A stretch of DNA of 64,000 nt from Cytophagaceae bacterium UBA7467 (GTDB lineage Bacteria; Bacteroidota; Bacteroidia; Cytophagales; Spirosomataceae). Every line of letters starts with the position of its first letter. The first letter of the stretch is position 1. The stretch lies in assembly GCA_002479785.1 (NCBI GenBank), contig DLPD01000003.1, positions 1 through 64,000 on the forward strand, in the 5' to 3' direction. Positions 42,987 through 51,831 of this stretch are shown here, one piece after another. The notes under the pieces are model-generated. The model was not told where the DNA came from, ran no database searches, and saw only the letters and a program-made list of their open reading frames with translations. Position numbers and translations under genes: made by a program.

Positions 42987-43427
42987 TTATTTTTTAGGTA
43001 ATACTTCTACTTTAAATGCCATTCTGTTTTCCGCAGGTAGCGTATTACAGTAGGCGGTAATGGTTTTTTGAAATTTGCCCTCTTTTCCTTTTGAATCAAA
43101 CTTCACGCGAATGAATCCTTTTTTACCTGGTTGAATAACATCGGTGCTCCATTTAGGTGTTGTGCATCCGCAAGACGCATTGACAGAGATGATTTTCAAT
43201 GGCAAATTCCCCGTATTCTTAAAATTGAAAGTGTGAAAAACACTATCTCCTTCCACTAAGCGTCCTAAGGAAACATAAGGATTATCTGCCTTCAGTATGG
43301 GGTGTTTTTCTGCACTCGGTTTTAAGGCTGCCGGGATGGCATTTTCAGTGGCATTGTTCGCCTCTTTTTGCTGGTTCGTGCAGGAAAATATCCCAAGGAA
43401 ACAGAATAAAAGGAGAGTATTGCGCAT
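42987..43427 (-). CDS. DUF1573 lipoprotein
   Basis: 146 residues. Lipobox GIFSC (Cys near residue 16). The Ig-like DUF1573 domain shows YVSLGRLVEGDSVFHTFNFKNTGNLPLKIISVNASCGCTTPKWSTD and IQPGKKGFIRVKFDSKGKEGKFQKTITAYCNT, including the CGCTTP motif. These proteins are abundant in Bacteroidota envelopes with unknown role. The gene is in the conserved nusB-yajC unit. Confidence 0.92.
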   Translation of the reverse strand: MRNTLLLFCFLGIFSCTNQQKEANNATENAIPAALKPSAEKHPILKADNPYVSLGRLVEGDSVFHTFNFKNTGNLPLKIISVNASCGCTTPKWSTDVIQPGKKGFIRVKFDSKGKEGKFQKTITAYCNTLPAENRMAFKVEVLPKK

Positions 43428-43428
43428 T

Positions 43429-43725
43429 TTATTTAGCCTTAATCTGTGTCATCATTTTTTCCACGTCCTCAAGCAATTTCTCTGCTTTGATTTTCGCGTC
43501 TTGAACCACTTTTTTACCTTCTGATTTCGCAGAAGTTTCGATAACCTCTTTACCTTCAACGATATCATTAATCAATTGCTTTAATTGATCACGGTATTTG
43601 TTCAATTGGAAATACAATTTACTACGGGTATTTTCTCCTTTATCTGGAGCATATAAAATACCTACCACAGCACCTGCCGCAGCGCCTACTACAAAGGCCC
43701 AAAAAGATCTAGATGATTTGCTCAT
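43429..43725 (-). CDS. YtxH domain protein
   Basis: 98 residues. N-terminal glycine/alanine-rich membrane segment (FWAFVVGAAAGAVVGILYAPDKG), characteristic of YtxH proteins, then a helical, Lys/Glu-rich tail (SKLYFQLNKYRDQLKQLIND, EGKKVVQDAKIKAEKLLEDVEKM) likely to form a coiled coil. Function unknown; often stress-related. It is 1 base from both neighbours in the nusB unit. Confidence 0.88.
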   Translation of the reverse strand: MSKSSRSFWAFVVGAAAGAVVGILYAPDKGENTRSKLYFQLNKYRDQLKQLINDIVEGKEVIETSAKSEGKKVVQDAKIKAEKLLEDVEKMMTQIKAK

Positions 43726-43726
43726 T

Positions 43727-44890
43727 TTATTTGTTAGCTATGTCGATTAATCCTCGACCTGATTTTGTTATCACTTTTTCGTGAACTAAGCGATTTGAAA
43801 CGACGTCTAAAATACCATTAATAAACTGGCCAGATTTAGGAGTCGAATAGTTTTTCGCTAGTTCGATGTACTCGTTAATGCTCACTTTTACTGGAATACT
43901 TGAGAATTTCACCATCTCGGCCAAAGCCATTTTAAGAATGATAAAATCCGCTACCGCTAGGCGATCTGACTCCCAGTTTTTAGTTTGGTCCCCAATCCAA
44001 GCACTTAATTGCTTGTCTTCTGAAACGCTGTAATCGAATAATTCCTCAAAGAATAATTTGTCGTCTTCCCATTGGATGGCGAGTGGTTGCAAACGTAAGT
44101 CTTCTAAAGCCTCTATCTTAAAGGTCTTGTTCGCCATACTCTTCACCACGTCCTTATTCAAAGACCAATTTAAATCATTTTCCTCAAAATACTCCGTCAT
44201 TGACTCGTGTTTTAGAAGGAAATTTTTCAATACATAAACAACAAAGGCTAAATCATCTTCAAATTTTTTGCCCGCCGTAGGAAGGTAAGTTAAGAAGGTT
44301 TCATCCGTCAAGATGTTCTCAATAAATAATTTCTTGATTAAATTTTCTTCATCCTCTGACCAGCCGATGTGGTTCTTTTCGAAGGCACGTTGTAAATCGC
44401 CCCATTTGGAAAGAATGTATAATACCTTGTTTTTTGCCAAAAGAGAAGTCTTCGTGTTGTTCTCTAACAAACGTCTGTTCTCATCCCAAAGCGCGATTAA
44501 GGGCAATTGCTGCAAATAATACAATATTTTCAGGTATTGTTTGTTGATGGCCTCTACCTCTGAAACCATATCTTGCTTCAACTTTTTCGCGATTTGCTTT
44601 ACATTCGCTTGGTACAATTTGTAGACAGATTGAGCGGCCTCTTGTGACTCAGCAGGAATCGTTTCTTCGGAAGTAATTTCTTGGAAATACTCTTTTAATT
44701 GAATTTCGGCAAGTTGTCGCAGGCCCTCTAAACGAGGCATTTGATCCTCTTTCGCCACCATTAAAGATAAATCAGGCTGAAAAATGGTCGCTAAACCATC
44801 AAAAGCTAATTGATATTGGGCGCGTTCTTGTGTATAAAAAGCATACAATTGTTGAAATGCTTTGACACGTAGTAATCTCCTGTTAACCAT
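43727..44890 (-). CDS. nusB: Transcription antitermination factor NusB
   Basis: 387 residues from ATG 44890; an upstream ATG (44920) would sit directly on the -7 box at 44921-44928, so the downstream start is preferred. MVNRRLLRVKAFQQLYAFY is the conserved N-terminal NusB helix. A long Bacteroidota-specific middle region follows, and the C-terminal NusB fold ends with IKMALAEMVKFSSIPVKVSINEYIELAKNYSTPKSGQFINGILDVV. It binds boxA RNA with NusE. It leads the operon nusB-ytxH-DUF1573-yajC-coaE. Confidence 0.93.
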   Translation of the reverse strand: MVNRRLLRVKAFQQLYAFYTQERAQYQLAFDGLATIFQPDLSLMVAKEDQMPRLEGLRQLAEIQLKEYFQEITSEETIPAESQEAAQSVYKLYQANVKQIAKKLKQDMVSEVEAINKQYLKILYYLQQLPLIALWDENRRLLENNTKTSLLAKNKVLYILSKWGDLQRAFEKNHIGWSEDEENLIKKLFIENILTDETFLTYLPTAGKKFEDDLAFVVYVLKNFLLKHESMTEYFEENDLNWSLNKDVVKSMANKTFKIEALEDLRLQPLAIQWEDDKLFFEELFDYSVSEDKQLSAWIGDQTKNWESDRLAVADFIILKMALAEMVKFSSIPVKVSINEYIELAKNYSTPKSGQFINGILDVVSNRLVHEKVITKSGRGLIDIANK

Positions 44891-44920
44891 CCGAAATAAA
44901 AGAGCGTCTTGTTTGAACAT

Positions 44921-44928
44921 CAAAATTA
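44921..44928 (-). promoter_or_regulatory. -7 box of the nusB operon
   Basis: Minus strand TAATTTTG matches TAnnTTTG and lies about 30 bases before the preferred nusB ATG (44890). Confidence 0.5.
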
Positions 44929-44951
44929 AGAATTTTAATTGATAAAGATTC

Positions 44952-44959
44952 TATCTTTG
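44952..44959 (+). promoter_or_regulatory. -7 box of the ABC exporter gene
   Basis: TATCTTTG matches TAnnTTTG, 30 bases before the GTG start at 44990. It is divergent from the nusB promoter. Confidence 0.55.
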
Positions 44960-44989
44960 TGTTCAATTAATCTTTAGATTCTTCCTTAC

Positions 44990-46792
44990 GTGGGTGCACT
45001 CAGTCATATCAATCAGTATTTTTGGAAGTACAAATGGCTGCTTTTCTTGGGGATTTTATTCACCTTATGCTCTAATTTTTTTGGGGTTTTCCCTGCTCAA
45101 TTAGTGCGTTATGCGCTTGATTTAGTGACGGAAACCATTGATATTTATTTCCTTTTTAAAGGATTTAGCCTCCAAAAAGCTTTTTACGAAATCTTTGGTT
45201 TTACGCTTTTTTTCTACGGCGGTTTAATCATTTTGATGGCTATTTTAAAAGGTGTCTTCCTCTTTTTAGTTCGTCAGACCCTCATTGTGATGTCCCGACA
45301 TATCGAGTTTGAATTGAAAAACGAAATTTATACGCATTACCAAACCTTGCCTTTGTCCTTTTACCGCCAGCAAAATACGGGTGATTTAATGGCGCGTATT
45401 TCTGAAGACGTGGGTAAAGTCCGAATGTATGTGGGACCTAGTATAATGTACGGATTGAATTTAATCACCGTGTTTATTTTGGTGATTTATGCGATGTGGC
45501 AGGTGAACCAGAAATTGATGTGGTATGTGTTAATGCCGCTACCTATATTGTCACTTAGTATCTATTATGTGAATTCGGTCATCATTCGCAAGTCGGAAGA
45601 AATTCAGGCTGCACTCTCGCAGATTTCCACCTTTGCACAGGAGGCGTTTTCGGGAATTAGAGTGTTAAAATCCTTTGTTAGGGAGAAAAAATCATTGGAG
45701 GCTTTCAAGGAGGCGTCCTCAGCCTACCGAACTAAATCACTCGGTTTAGTGAGGGTGGATTCGCTATTTACTCCTCTGATAGCGCTATTGGTAGGTTTTT
45801 CAACGATTTTAGTCGTTTTTATTGGTTCGCAGGAGGTTATTGCCGGCCGAATGACAGTGGGTAATATCACGGAATTCATTATGTATGTGTTTATGTTGAC
45901 TTGGCCAGTGACTGCTTTGGGATGGACCAGTTCGCAGATTCAACGAGCGGCGGCATCACAAAAGCGGATTAATGAGTTTTTAGAGGCCAAATCAGAATTA
46001 ACTATAGGTAAACAAATTCGACAGGAAATAGTGGGTAATTGGGAGTTCAAAGAGGTTAGCTTTGCTTATCCAGGATCTGTCCGTTTGGTGTTAGAAAAAG
46101 TGAATTTGACGATAGGGGCAGGAGAATCTGTAGCACTATTAGGCCAAACAGGTTCCGGCAAATCTACCGTGGCTTTATTGATGGCCCGTTTTTATGATCC
46201 CAGTTCAGGGGAGATTTTATTAGATGGTATTTCCTTGAAGGATTGGGATATGGCTTGGGTGCGTTCTTTTGTAGGCTTTGTGCCGCAGGATGTGTTCTTA
46301 TTTTCAACGAGTATCTCGGAAAATATTCGTTTTGGTAATGATACCTTAACCCAAGAGGCTATTGAAGTCGCTGCTAAGCAAGCAGATGTGTATGACAATA
46401 TCATGGAGTTTCCTGATCAATTCGAAACCATATTAGGGGAGAGAGGGATTACGCTTTCTGGAGGTCAGAAACAGCGTGTGTCGATTGCTCGTGCTTTGGC
46501 TAAAAACCCTAAGATGCTCATTCTAGATGACTGTTTATCTGCAGTAGATACGCATACGGAACATACGATTTTGGAAAATTTAAAACAGGTGACGAAAGGA
46601 AAGTCGTCACTTATTATCTCTCACCGCGTTTCCTCTGCGCGATTAGCGAATCGCATTTTTGTGCTATCCGAGGGAGCTATAGTTGAAAGCGGGACGCACG
46701 ATGAATTGATGGCGGATAAAACGCTTTACTTCGAATTGTACCAGCAACAACTGAACGAAGAATTACAGCAGGTTTCCGCTCAATCGAATTAA
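44990..46792 (+). CDS. ABC exporter, fused permease and ATPase (MsbA-like)
   Basis: 600 residues with a GTG start giving MGALSHINQYFWKYKW, the usual opening of these Bacteroidota exporters. Residues about 15-320 contain six membrane helices with an NTGDLMARISEDVGKVRMYVG intracellular loop. The ATPase has Walker A LLGQTGSGKST, Q-loop FVPQDVFLFS, signature LSGGQKQR, Walker B MLILDD and H-loop SHR. Substrate could be lipids or drugs. Its final 30 bases overlap the convergent TolC-family gene. Confidence 0.92.
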   Translation: MGALSHINQYFWKYKWLLFLGILFTLCSNFFGVFPAQLVRYALDLVTETIDIYFLFKGFSLQKAFYEIFGFTLFFYGGLIILMAILKGVFLFLVRQTLIVMSRHIEFELKNEIYTHYQTLPLSFYRQQNTGDLMARISEDVGKVRMYVGPSIMYGLNLITVFILVIYAMWQVNQKLMWYVLMPLPILSLSIYYVNSVIIRKSEEIQAALSQISTFAQEAFSGIRVLKSFVREKKSLEAFKEASSAYRTKSLGLVRVDSLFTPLIALLVGFSTILVVFIGSQEVIAGRMTVGNITEFIMYVFMLTWPVTALGWTSSQIQRAAASQKRINEFLEAKSELTIGKQIRQEIVGNWEFKEVSFAYPGSVRLVLEKVNLTIGAGESVALLGQTGSGKSTVALLMARFYDPSSGEILLDGISLKDWDMAWVRSFVGFVPQDVFLFSTSISENIRFGNDTLTQEAIEVAAKQADVYDNIMEFPDQFETILGERGITLSGGQKQRVSIARALAKNPKMLILDDCLSAVDTHTEHTILENLKQVTKGKSSLIISHRVSSARLANRIFVLSEGAIVESGTHDELMADKTLYFELYQQQLNEELQQVSAQSN

Positions 46793-48070
46793 TTCAATTT
46801 CGGCTGCTTTCGCAGCGTATTTTGCTTCGATTAAACGCGTCTCAGCAGCCACAGCATTGCGTTGCACCTCACGTAATTCGTAAGAGGTGGCTATACCCAC
46901 TTTGAAACGATCAAAAGCTATATCGATATTTTGTTTCGCAATGGCATAGTTCTCTGTCTCTAATTGAATCAGATTCATTGAATTCTCGTAGGTCACGTAA
47001 GTCTTTTCTAAAGCAGATAACAAGGCATTTTTCAAATCTTCGATCTGTAGAGCTGCTATTTCTGCATTGATTTTCGCATTCTGAATTTTACGCTTTTGGT
47101 TATAGCCATCGAAAATAGAAATCGTTGCCCTTAGGCCGTAATTGAACACATCGCTGCTTCCTTTCTCCACACCAAAACCTGCGCCATTCGCCACACTATT
47201 TAAGTTGTAGCCGGCTAATAAATCGATTTGAGGCTTTTGTTGGCTTTGTAAATTCTGGATGTCTAAATCGCTGATTTTCTTACTTAAGATGGCCCCAATC
47301 AAGGTTGGATTCTGAGATAAGGCGCTCATTTTCAGTTCACTAAGTTTCAATTTAGGAAGTAGATCGATGGTGTTAACGATTTGGAAATCTGCTTTATACT
47401 CTTTCACTAAAAGCGTATTAAATCCTATTTTCGTGTTGGTGAAAGATTGCTCTTGTGCGATTAATAGCGCTTTGTCTTCATTGTAATCCACCTGCGCAGA
47501 ATAATAATCCACCTTAGATCCTTGTCCTACCTCGTAACGGTCTTTTGCTAATTTCAAGCGGTCACTTGAAATTTCAAGACCCTTTTTGAAGTTATTTACA
47601 CGAAGGTTTTGACGTATTAGATCGTAGTAAGTACTCGAAATTAAGGCGATCAAATTTTCAATGGAAGATTCCGTTTGTTTCGCCCCCAAGTTTTGTAATT
47701 CTTTATACCGGTCACGAAGAATGAACATCCCTTTTCCATCATACAATGTCCAAGCCATTGCCATACCTACGTTTCCTGAATTAGAGTTGACTCCTGATTG
47801 AACTAATGGGGGACGCAAACCACCAAAAAACGATTGGTCAATGCCAGAAATGGTGTAGTTTTTATTAGCGGATCCCGTAATTGTTGGAAGAAAACCCGCA
47901 TTTCCTAAGCTATTTTCGTTCGCGGCAATACGCTCCTTTTGTCTTGAAATTTGGATAGAATATTGCTTCGAAATGCCCTGCTGGATTGCGTCCTCTAGCG
48001 TTAACATTTGTTGAGCTTGTGCCGAAAAAGGGGATAAAATAGCGAAAAAAGCTAGGCGAATTAGTTTCAT
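46763..48070 (-). CDS. TolC-family outer-membrane efflux protein
   Basis: 435 residues, signal peptide at 1-19. The long helical repeats of OEP domains are evident (ITISRQKERIAANENS-like start, DRYKELQNLGAKQTESSIENLIALISSTYYDLIRQNLRVNNFKKGLEISSDRL, then the second copy with FDRFKVGIATSYELREVQRNAV). Such proteins form trimeric channels for RND or ABC efflux. Here the only exporter nearby is the convergent ABC gene, with which it overlaps by 30 bases. Partner uncertain. Confidence 0.87.
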   Translation of the reverse strand: MKLIRLAFFAILSPFSAQAQQMLTLEDAIQQGISKQYSIQISRQKERIAANENSLGNAGFLPTITGSANKNYTISGIDQSFFGGLRPPLVQSGVNSNSGNVGMAMAWTLYDGKGMFILRDRYKELQNLGAKQTESSIENLIALISSTYYDLIRQNLRVNNFKKGLEISSDRLKLAKDRYEVGQGSKVDYYSAQVDYNEDKALLIAQEQSFTNTKIGFNTLLVKEYKADFQIVNTIDLLPKLKLSELKMSALSQNPTLIGAILSKKISDLDIQNLQSQQKPQIDLLAGYNLNSVANGAGFGVEKGSSDVFNYGLRATISIFDGYNQKRKIQNAKINAEIAALQIEDLKNALLSALEKTYVTYENSMNLIQLETENYAIAKQNIDIAFDRFKVGIATSYELREVQRNAVAAETRLIEAKYAAKAAEIELIRLSGNLL

Positions 48071-48098
48071 AGGTATAGGTTGCAGTCAATCAATTGAA

Positions 48099-48106
48099 CA
48101 AACTTA
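48099..48106 (-). promoter_or_regulatory. -7 box of the TolC-family gene
   Basis: Minus strand TAAGTTTG matches TAnnTTTG, 28 bases before the ATG at 48070. Confidence 0.5.
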
Positions 48107-48175
48107 ACAAAATCAAGTCACAATAGGAAGCCTTAAGCCTATAAGCACCCATAAGGCTTTTTGCACAGAAAAGTT

Positions 48176-48183
48176 TACATTTG
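48176..48183 (+). promoter_or_regulatory. -7 box directly before the MOSC gene
   Basis: TACATTTG matches TAnnTTTG and ends 4 bases before the ATG at 48188. The mRNA would be leaderless or nearly so. TTTTTG lies 12 bases upstream (48158-48163). Confidence 0.6.
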
Positions 48184-48187
48184 TAAT

Positions 48188-49000
48188 ATGGTCACACATC
48201 TGTATATCTATCCAATTAAGTCCTTAGGCGCGGTTTCACTTAGTGAATCCGTGATGGAGACGGAAGGATTGCGTGGTGACCGTCGTTTTATGCTCGTGGA
48301 TGCCGCTGGTCAATTCATTACCCAACGGACGCGACCTGAATTGACACGATTTACACTTAGGGAATCTCTTGGAGGGTTTATCGTGAAGGATGCCGAGACG
48401 GGTTTAGAGAAGGAATTGACTTGGGAGCCTGCCTTGGGGGAATGGGTTTCGGTAGAGATTTGGGAAGATCAAGTAAAGGCACGAGAAGTGTTAGAGGGCT
48501 GGTCAGAGTGGTTTTCAAATGCTTTGTCTTCAAAGGTAAGGCTCGTTCGCATATCGACAGAAAAACCGCGTGAGATGAAAGCAAAATACCAGACCGAATT
48601 GGCTAGAAATACTTCTTTTGCAGATTCTTTGCCGCTGCTTTTAGTTAGTGCAGGATCCTATGCTGCTTTGCAAGAGCGCTTGAAGGAACCCATAGATCAG
48701 CTGCGTTTCAGGCCGAATATCATTGTTTCATCTCCAAAGTCCTTTGTGGAAGATACCTGGGCTGAAATAAAGATAGGAGAGGTATCTCTTTCAGGGGCCA
48801 AACCTTGTGCCCGTTGTTCTCTCGTGAACGTGGATCCATTGACTGGGGAATCAGATAAAAGCACGTTAAAGGCTTTAGCATCGTTTCGGACGTTAAATCA
48901 CAAAGTGTATTTTGGCCAGCAATTTGTTCCAATTTCAGTAGGAAAAATAGGGATAGGAATGGAGGTTTGTGTTATTCAAACGAAAGATGCGCTTTATTAG
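48188..49000 (+). CDS. MOSC domain-containing protein
   Basis: 270 residues from ATG 48188; the frame opens at 48161, but that start lies upstream of the promoter box. MOSC N-terminal barrel: LYIYPIKSLGAVSLSES, GDRRFMLVDAAGQFITQRTRPELTRF. MOSC core: FRPNIIVSSPKSFVEDTWAEIKIGEVSLSGAKPCARCSLVNVDP, with the Cys (ARC) proposed to bind sulfur or molybdenum cofactor. Related to YcbX/mARC proteins, which reduce N-hydroxylated compounds. Note moeA at the far end of the window. It overlaps the next gene by about 14 bases. Confidence 0.9.
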   Translation: MVTHLYIYPIKSLGAVSLSESVMETEGLRGDRRFMLVDAAGQFITQRTRPELTRFTLRESLGGFIVKDAETGLEKELTWEPALGEWVSVEIWEDQVKAREVLEGWSEWFSNALSSKVRLVRISTEKPREMKAKYQTELARNTSFADSLPLLLVSAGSYAALQERLKEPIDQLRFRPNIIVSSPKSFVEDTWAEIKIGEVSLSGAKPCARCSLVNVDPLTGESDKSTLKALASFRTLNHKVYFGQQFVPISVGKIGIGMEVCVIQTKDALY

Positions 49001-49730
49001 AAATCTTTCTTTGGAGGTGGTTATTGGCGCCGTTCTCTACCAATGCTTCCTGTACAAGGTGTATTTCCATTCCTTTCCATCTAATCTAGAAATGGCGATA
49101 TTAGCTTTAGTCGTTTGGTTCTTGTACTTACTAGATAGGCAAATTGATAATCTTTTTCAGCCGGTTCAAGATGAACGGCATCGAATTCATCTTCATAAAA
49201 GTCCGCAGATACGGCTCCTTTTAGTAATCTTAGGAGTGTCCATTCTTAGTTTGCTGCCTTTTCAGCGCTTGGAAGTATTATTCGCTGGATTTTCGCTATT
49301 TCTATTTGTTATTTTATACGGATTTGCCTGGCATAAACGCTGGTTGAGTTCCGAAAAGGAGGTATTTACGGCCCTATTATATGGCTTAGGTGTGGGATTA
49401 GTGGTATGGGTTCGTGATACCAAATCCATGCTGCTAGTATTGCCCTTAATTGCGCTAGCTTACCAAAATCTATGCTACTTTAATTTGATTGAATCTCCGA
49501 ATCAATTTTATAAGAGGAGATTACGTAAAACAGAATGGATTTTAGTAGGGCTATTAAGCGGTATATATGTTGCAACCCAGGAATTCTTCATCGTCTTGCC
49601 TTTTTTGGTTACATTTGGTATAACGTTTGTTTTATCCCGCTTGCCTTTTTCAGATGAAAAGCGTTTGTTAGGAGATATGGCGTTTTGGAGTCCTTTTATC
49701 TACTTTTTCTATGGGATTTTTTCAAAATAA
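48987..49730 (+). CDS. UbiA-like integral membrane protein
   Basis: 247 residues from ATG 48987 (an earlier ATG at 48969 is possible). About seven hydrophobic helices; the stretch LVVWFLYLLDRQIDNLFQPVQDERHRIH resembles the first Asp-rich motif region of UbiA-type prenyltransferases (DRxxD), but the second Asp-rich motif is not clear. Bacteroidota carry such UbiA-like proteins of unknown function. It overlaps MOSC upstream by 14 bases and the MFS gene downstream by 20 bases, indicating one operon. Confidence 0.6.
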   Translation: MRFIRNLSLEVVIGAVLYQCFLYKVYFHSFPSNLEMAILALVVWFLYLLDRQIDNLFQPVQDERHRIHLHKSPQIRLLLVILGVSILSLLPFQRLEVLFAGFSLFLFVILYGFAWHKRWLSSEKEVFTALLYGLGVGLVVWVRDTKSMLLVLPLIALAYQNLCYFNLIESPNQFYKRRLRKTEWILVGLLSGIYVATQEFFIVLPFLVTFGITFVLSRLPFSDEKRLLGDMAFWSPFIYFFYGIFSK

Positions 49731-50970
49731 AGACGCGTACAAGGCCTTAACTTTTCCGGAATTTCGGGCTTACGTGACCGGTAATACGCTTTTTACCATA
49801 GCCTTGTTGATTCAAGAAGTAGTCTTAGCGTATGAAATTTACAAGATAACGCATAATCCGCTTGCTTTGGGTTTGATTGGCTTGGCAGAAGCTGTTCCTT
49901 TTATTTCTTTGGTGCTTTTTGGAGGGCATTTTGCGGATAACCGGGATAAGAAAACGATTATGCAGGTAACCCTATCCGTGATTATTGCGTCATCTGTCTT
50001 TCTTTTGTATTCGAGTACGCAACTGCAGTCTGCTGATCAAGATTTTCATATTTATTCCATTTACGCGGTAATATTCATTATTGGTCTTTCTAAAGGCTTT
50101 TTTAGCCCAGCCGCCTCTTCTCTGAATCCCTTCTTGGTACCTAAAGAGGTTTTTGCTAACGCTGCCACTTGGAATAGTTCTTTCTGGCAATTTGGCTCCA
50201 TTTTAGGACCAGGTGTAGCAGGTTTTCTATATGCTTATGCTGGATTGTCAGGCTCCTTGATTACTGTGATTGCCCTTTTATTAGGTGTAATGTTTTGTAT
50301 TATTCAAATTGAAAATCGCCCTGTTCCCGTAAAATCGGTACAACACGAATCCATTTGGCATAGTCTGCGAGAGGGAATTGCGTACGTGTTCAAGACGAAA
50401 ATTATCCTCTATTCTATTTCATTAGATTTGTTTTCCGTATTGTTTGGAGGCGTGATAGCCATACTACCCATATTCGCAGAGGATATATTGAAAGTAGGAG
50501 CGGAGGGTTTAGGGATTTTACGTGCTGCTCCTTCAGTAGGAGCTGTGGTGACGATGGTTACGTTAGTCTATTTCCCTCCCCTAAAACACGCTTGGAGGAA
50601 TCTGATTTTAGCCATTGCAGGATTTGGCTTAGCCACCTTTGTTTTTGGCTTATCGACAAATTTTTGGCTTTCGGTAACAGCGCTTTTCTTTACGGGCGCT
50701 TTCGATTCGATCTCTGTCGTTATTCGTCAAACGGTTTTGCGATTCTATACTCCCGACGAAATGAGGGGGCGAGTATCCTCAGTAAACGGTGTATTCGTCA
50801 GCACATCGAACGAAATGGGTGCCTTTGAATCAGGCCTGGCGGCAAAGATTTTTGGAACTGTTCCCTCTGTTTTGATTGGTGCAGGTATAACAATGGTCTT
50901 AGTTAGTCTCGTAGCTATTACCTCGAAAGAATTGTTTGACCTGAAAGTAGATGAAAAAGTCTCCGAATAA
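49711..50970 (+). CDS. MFS transporter (EntS-like exporter subfamily)
   Basis: 419 residues, twelve predicted helices. The opening FPEFRAYVTGNTLFTIALLIQEVVLAYEIYKIT and FGGHFADNRDKKTIM (motif A) fit the MFS_3/enterobactin-exporter-like group. MRGRVSSVNGVFVSTSNEMGAFESG is the typical C-terminal signature of that group. Substrate unknown. It is the third gene of the MOSC unit and ends directly against the convergent hypothetical gene at 50971. Confidence 0.87.
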   Translation: MGFFQNKDAYKALTFPEFRAYVTGNTLFTIALLIQEVVLAYEIYKITHNPLALGLIGLAEAVPFISLVLFGGHFADNRDKKTIMQVTLSVIIASSVFLLYSSTQLQSADQDFHIYSIYAVIFIIGLSKGFFSPAASSLNPFLVPKEVFANAATWNSSFWQFGSILGPGVAGFLYAYAGLSGSLITVIALLLGVMFCIIQIENRPVPVKSVQHESIWHSLREGIAYVFKTKIILYSISLDLFSVLFGGVIAILPIFAEDILKVGAEGLGILRAAPSVGAVVTMVTLVYFPPLKHAWRNLILAIAGFGLATFVFGLSTNFWLSVTALFFTGAFDSISVVIRQTVLRFYTPDEMRGRVSSVNGVFVSTSNEMGAFESGLAAKIFGTVPSVLIGAGITMVLVSLVAITSKELFDLKVDEKVSE

Positions 50971-51477
50971 CTAAGCTTCTGCTTCTTCTTTTCGTTTCGC
51001 GATTCGAGCTGGCCAGCCTTTTAGTATTTCTGTTAAGGCTTTTTTGGATTCTTGTGCCCACTGTATGCTTTGGATGGCTTGAACATTACTCGCGTTTTCA
51101 CCTAACAAGCAAGGAAGGATCTTAATGTGGTGGTCTTCCATTTTCTTTTCAGAAACAATGACTGTTGCATCACAAGACACGTGGTGAATAATTCCATCCG
51201 GTGTTTGACCTTCAGATACATAAAAATGATCTAATTGAGCTAATTGGATTGTTTTTTCAGCGATTAAACGCTCTCCTTGATAATGCAATTGCGTGATGAA
51301 GTCATCTCCCACGGCCACATAGGAAACACGTTTTTTGCCAGACTTCTCTGCAAAATAATCACCTATGGATTGGAAGAAATTACGTTTAGACAGCGTAGTG
51401 ATTCCTAGTCCTTTTGTGTGGGCTGGAAGATGAGACTGTATAAATTGGAAAGTGCTGGGCAGGTGAAGAGACATCAT
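50971..51477 (-). CDS. Hypothetical protein downstream of an ArsR regulator
   Basis: 168 residues (Met 1 or 2 could start). No signal peptide or membrane segment. The middle (KKRVSYVAVGDDFITQLHYQGERLIAEKTIQLAQLDHFYVSEGQ, then IIHHVSCDATVIVSEKKMEDHHIKILPCLLG) is beta-rich with several His and two Cys residues; the end is a Lys/Glu-rich helix. I do not recognise a family. It lies 8 bases after the ArsR-type regulator and is probably controlled together with it. Confidence 0.65.
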   Translation of the reverse strand: MMSLHLPSTFQFIQSHLPAHTKGLGITTLSKRNFFQSIGDYFAEKSGKKRVSYVAVGDDFITQLHYQGERLIAEKTIQLAQLDHFYVSEGQTPDGIIHHVSCDATVIVSEKKMEDHHIKILPCLLGENASNVQAIQSIQWAQESKKALTEILKGWPARIAKRKEEAEA

Positions 51478-51485
51478 AAAACAGA

Positions 51486-51779
51486 TTAAATTTCGATTCT
51501 AATTTTAGGCTTAGGGAATTCAAAGTAAGTGGAGAATGTTTTGAACCAAGTATGAATGACTTCAAAACCGGTCTTGTCGAGTTTGTACTCGATGAATTGC
51601 CCCTTTTTATCCGCTTGAATCAGTTTGGCCTGTTTTAAAAGATCCAAATGATGCGAAATACTCGGTTTACTCATATCAAACTGACTGGCAATCTGTCCGG
51701 CGTTTTGAGGGCCATTGACTAAGAATTGCAAGATCTCTCTCCGGGTAGGATCGTTGATTGCTTTGAATTTTGTGTCCAT
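51486..51779 (-). CDS. ArsR-family transcriptional regulator
   Basis: 97 residues. Winged helix-turn-helix: INDPTRREILQFLVNGPQNAGQIASQFDMSKPSISHHLDLLKQAKLIQADKKGQFIEYKL is the ArsR signature. It lacks the metal-binding CVC motif of ArsR/SmtB sensors, so it may respond to something other than metal, as in SdpR-like proteins. It is transcribed with the hypothetical gene downstream. Its own control region is the 52 bases up to 51832. Confidence 0.92.
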   Translation of the reverse strand: MDTKFKAINDPTRREILQFLVNGPQNAGQIASQFDMSKPSISHHLDLLKQAKLIQADKKGQFIEYKLDKTGFEVIHTWFKTFSTYFEFPKPKIRIEI

Positions 51780-51831
51780 CTTAATTAGATAATTAAGCGA
51801 ATGTCTAAATTAAAATGCAGAAATGCAAATT

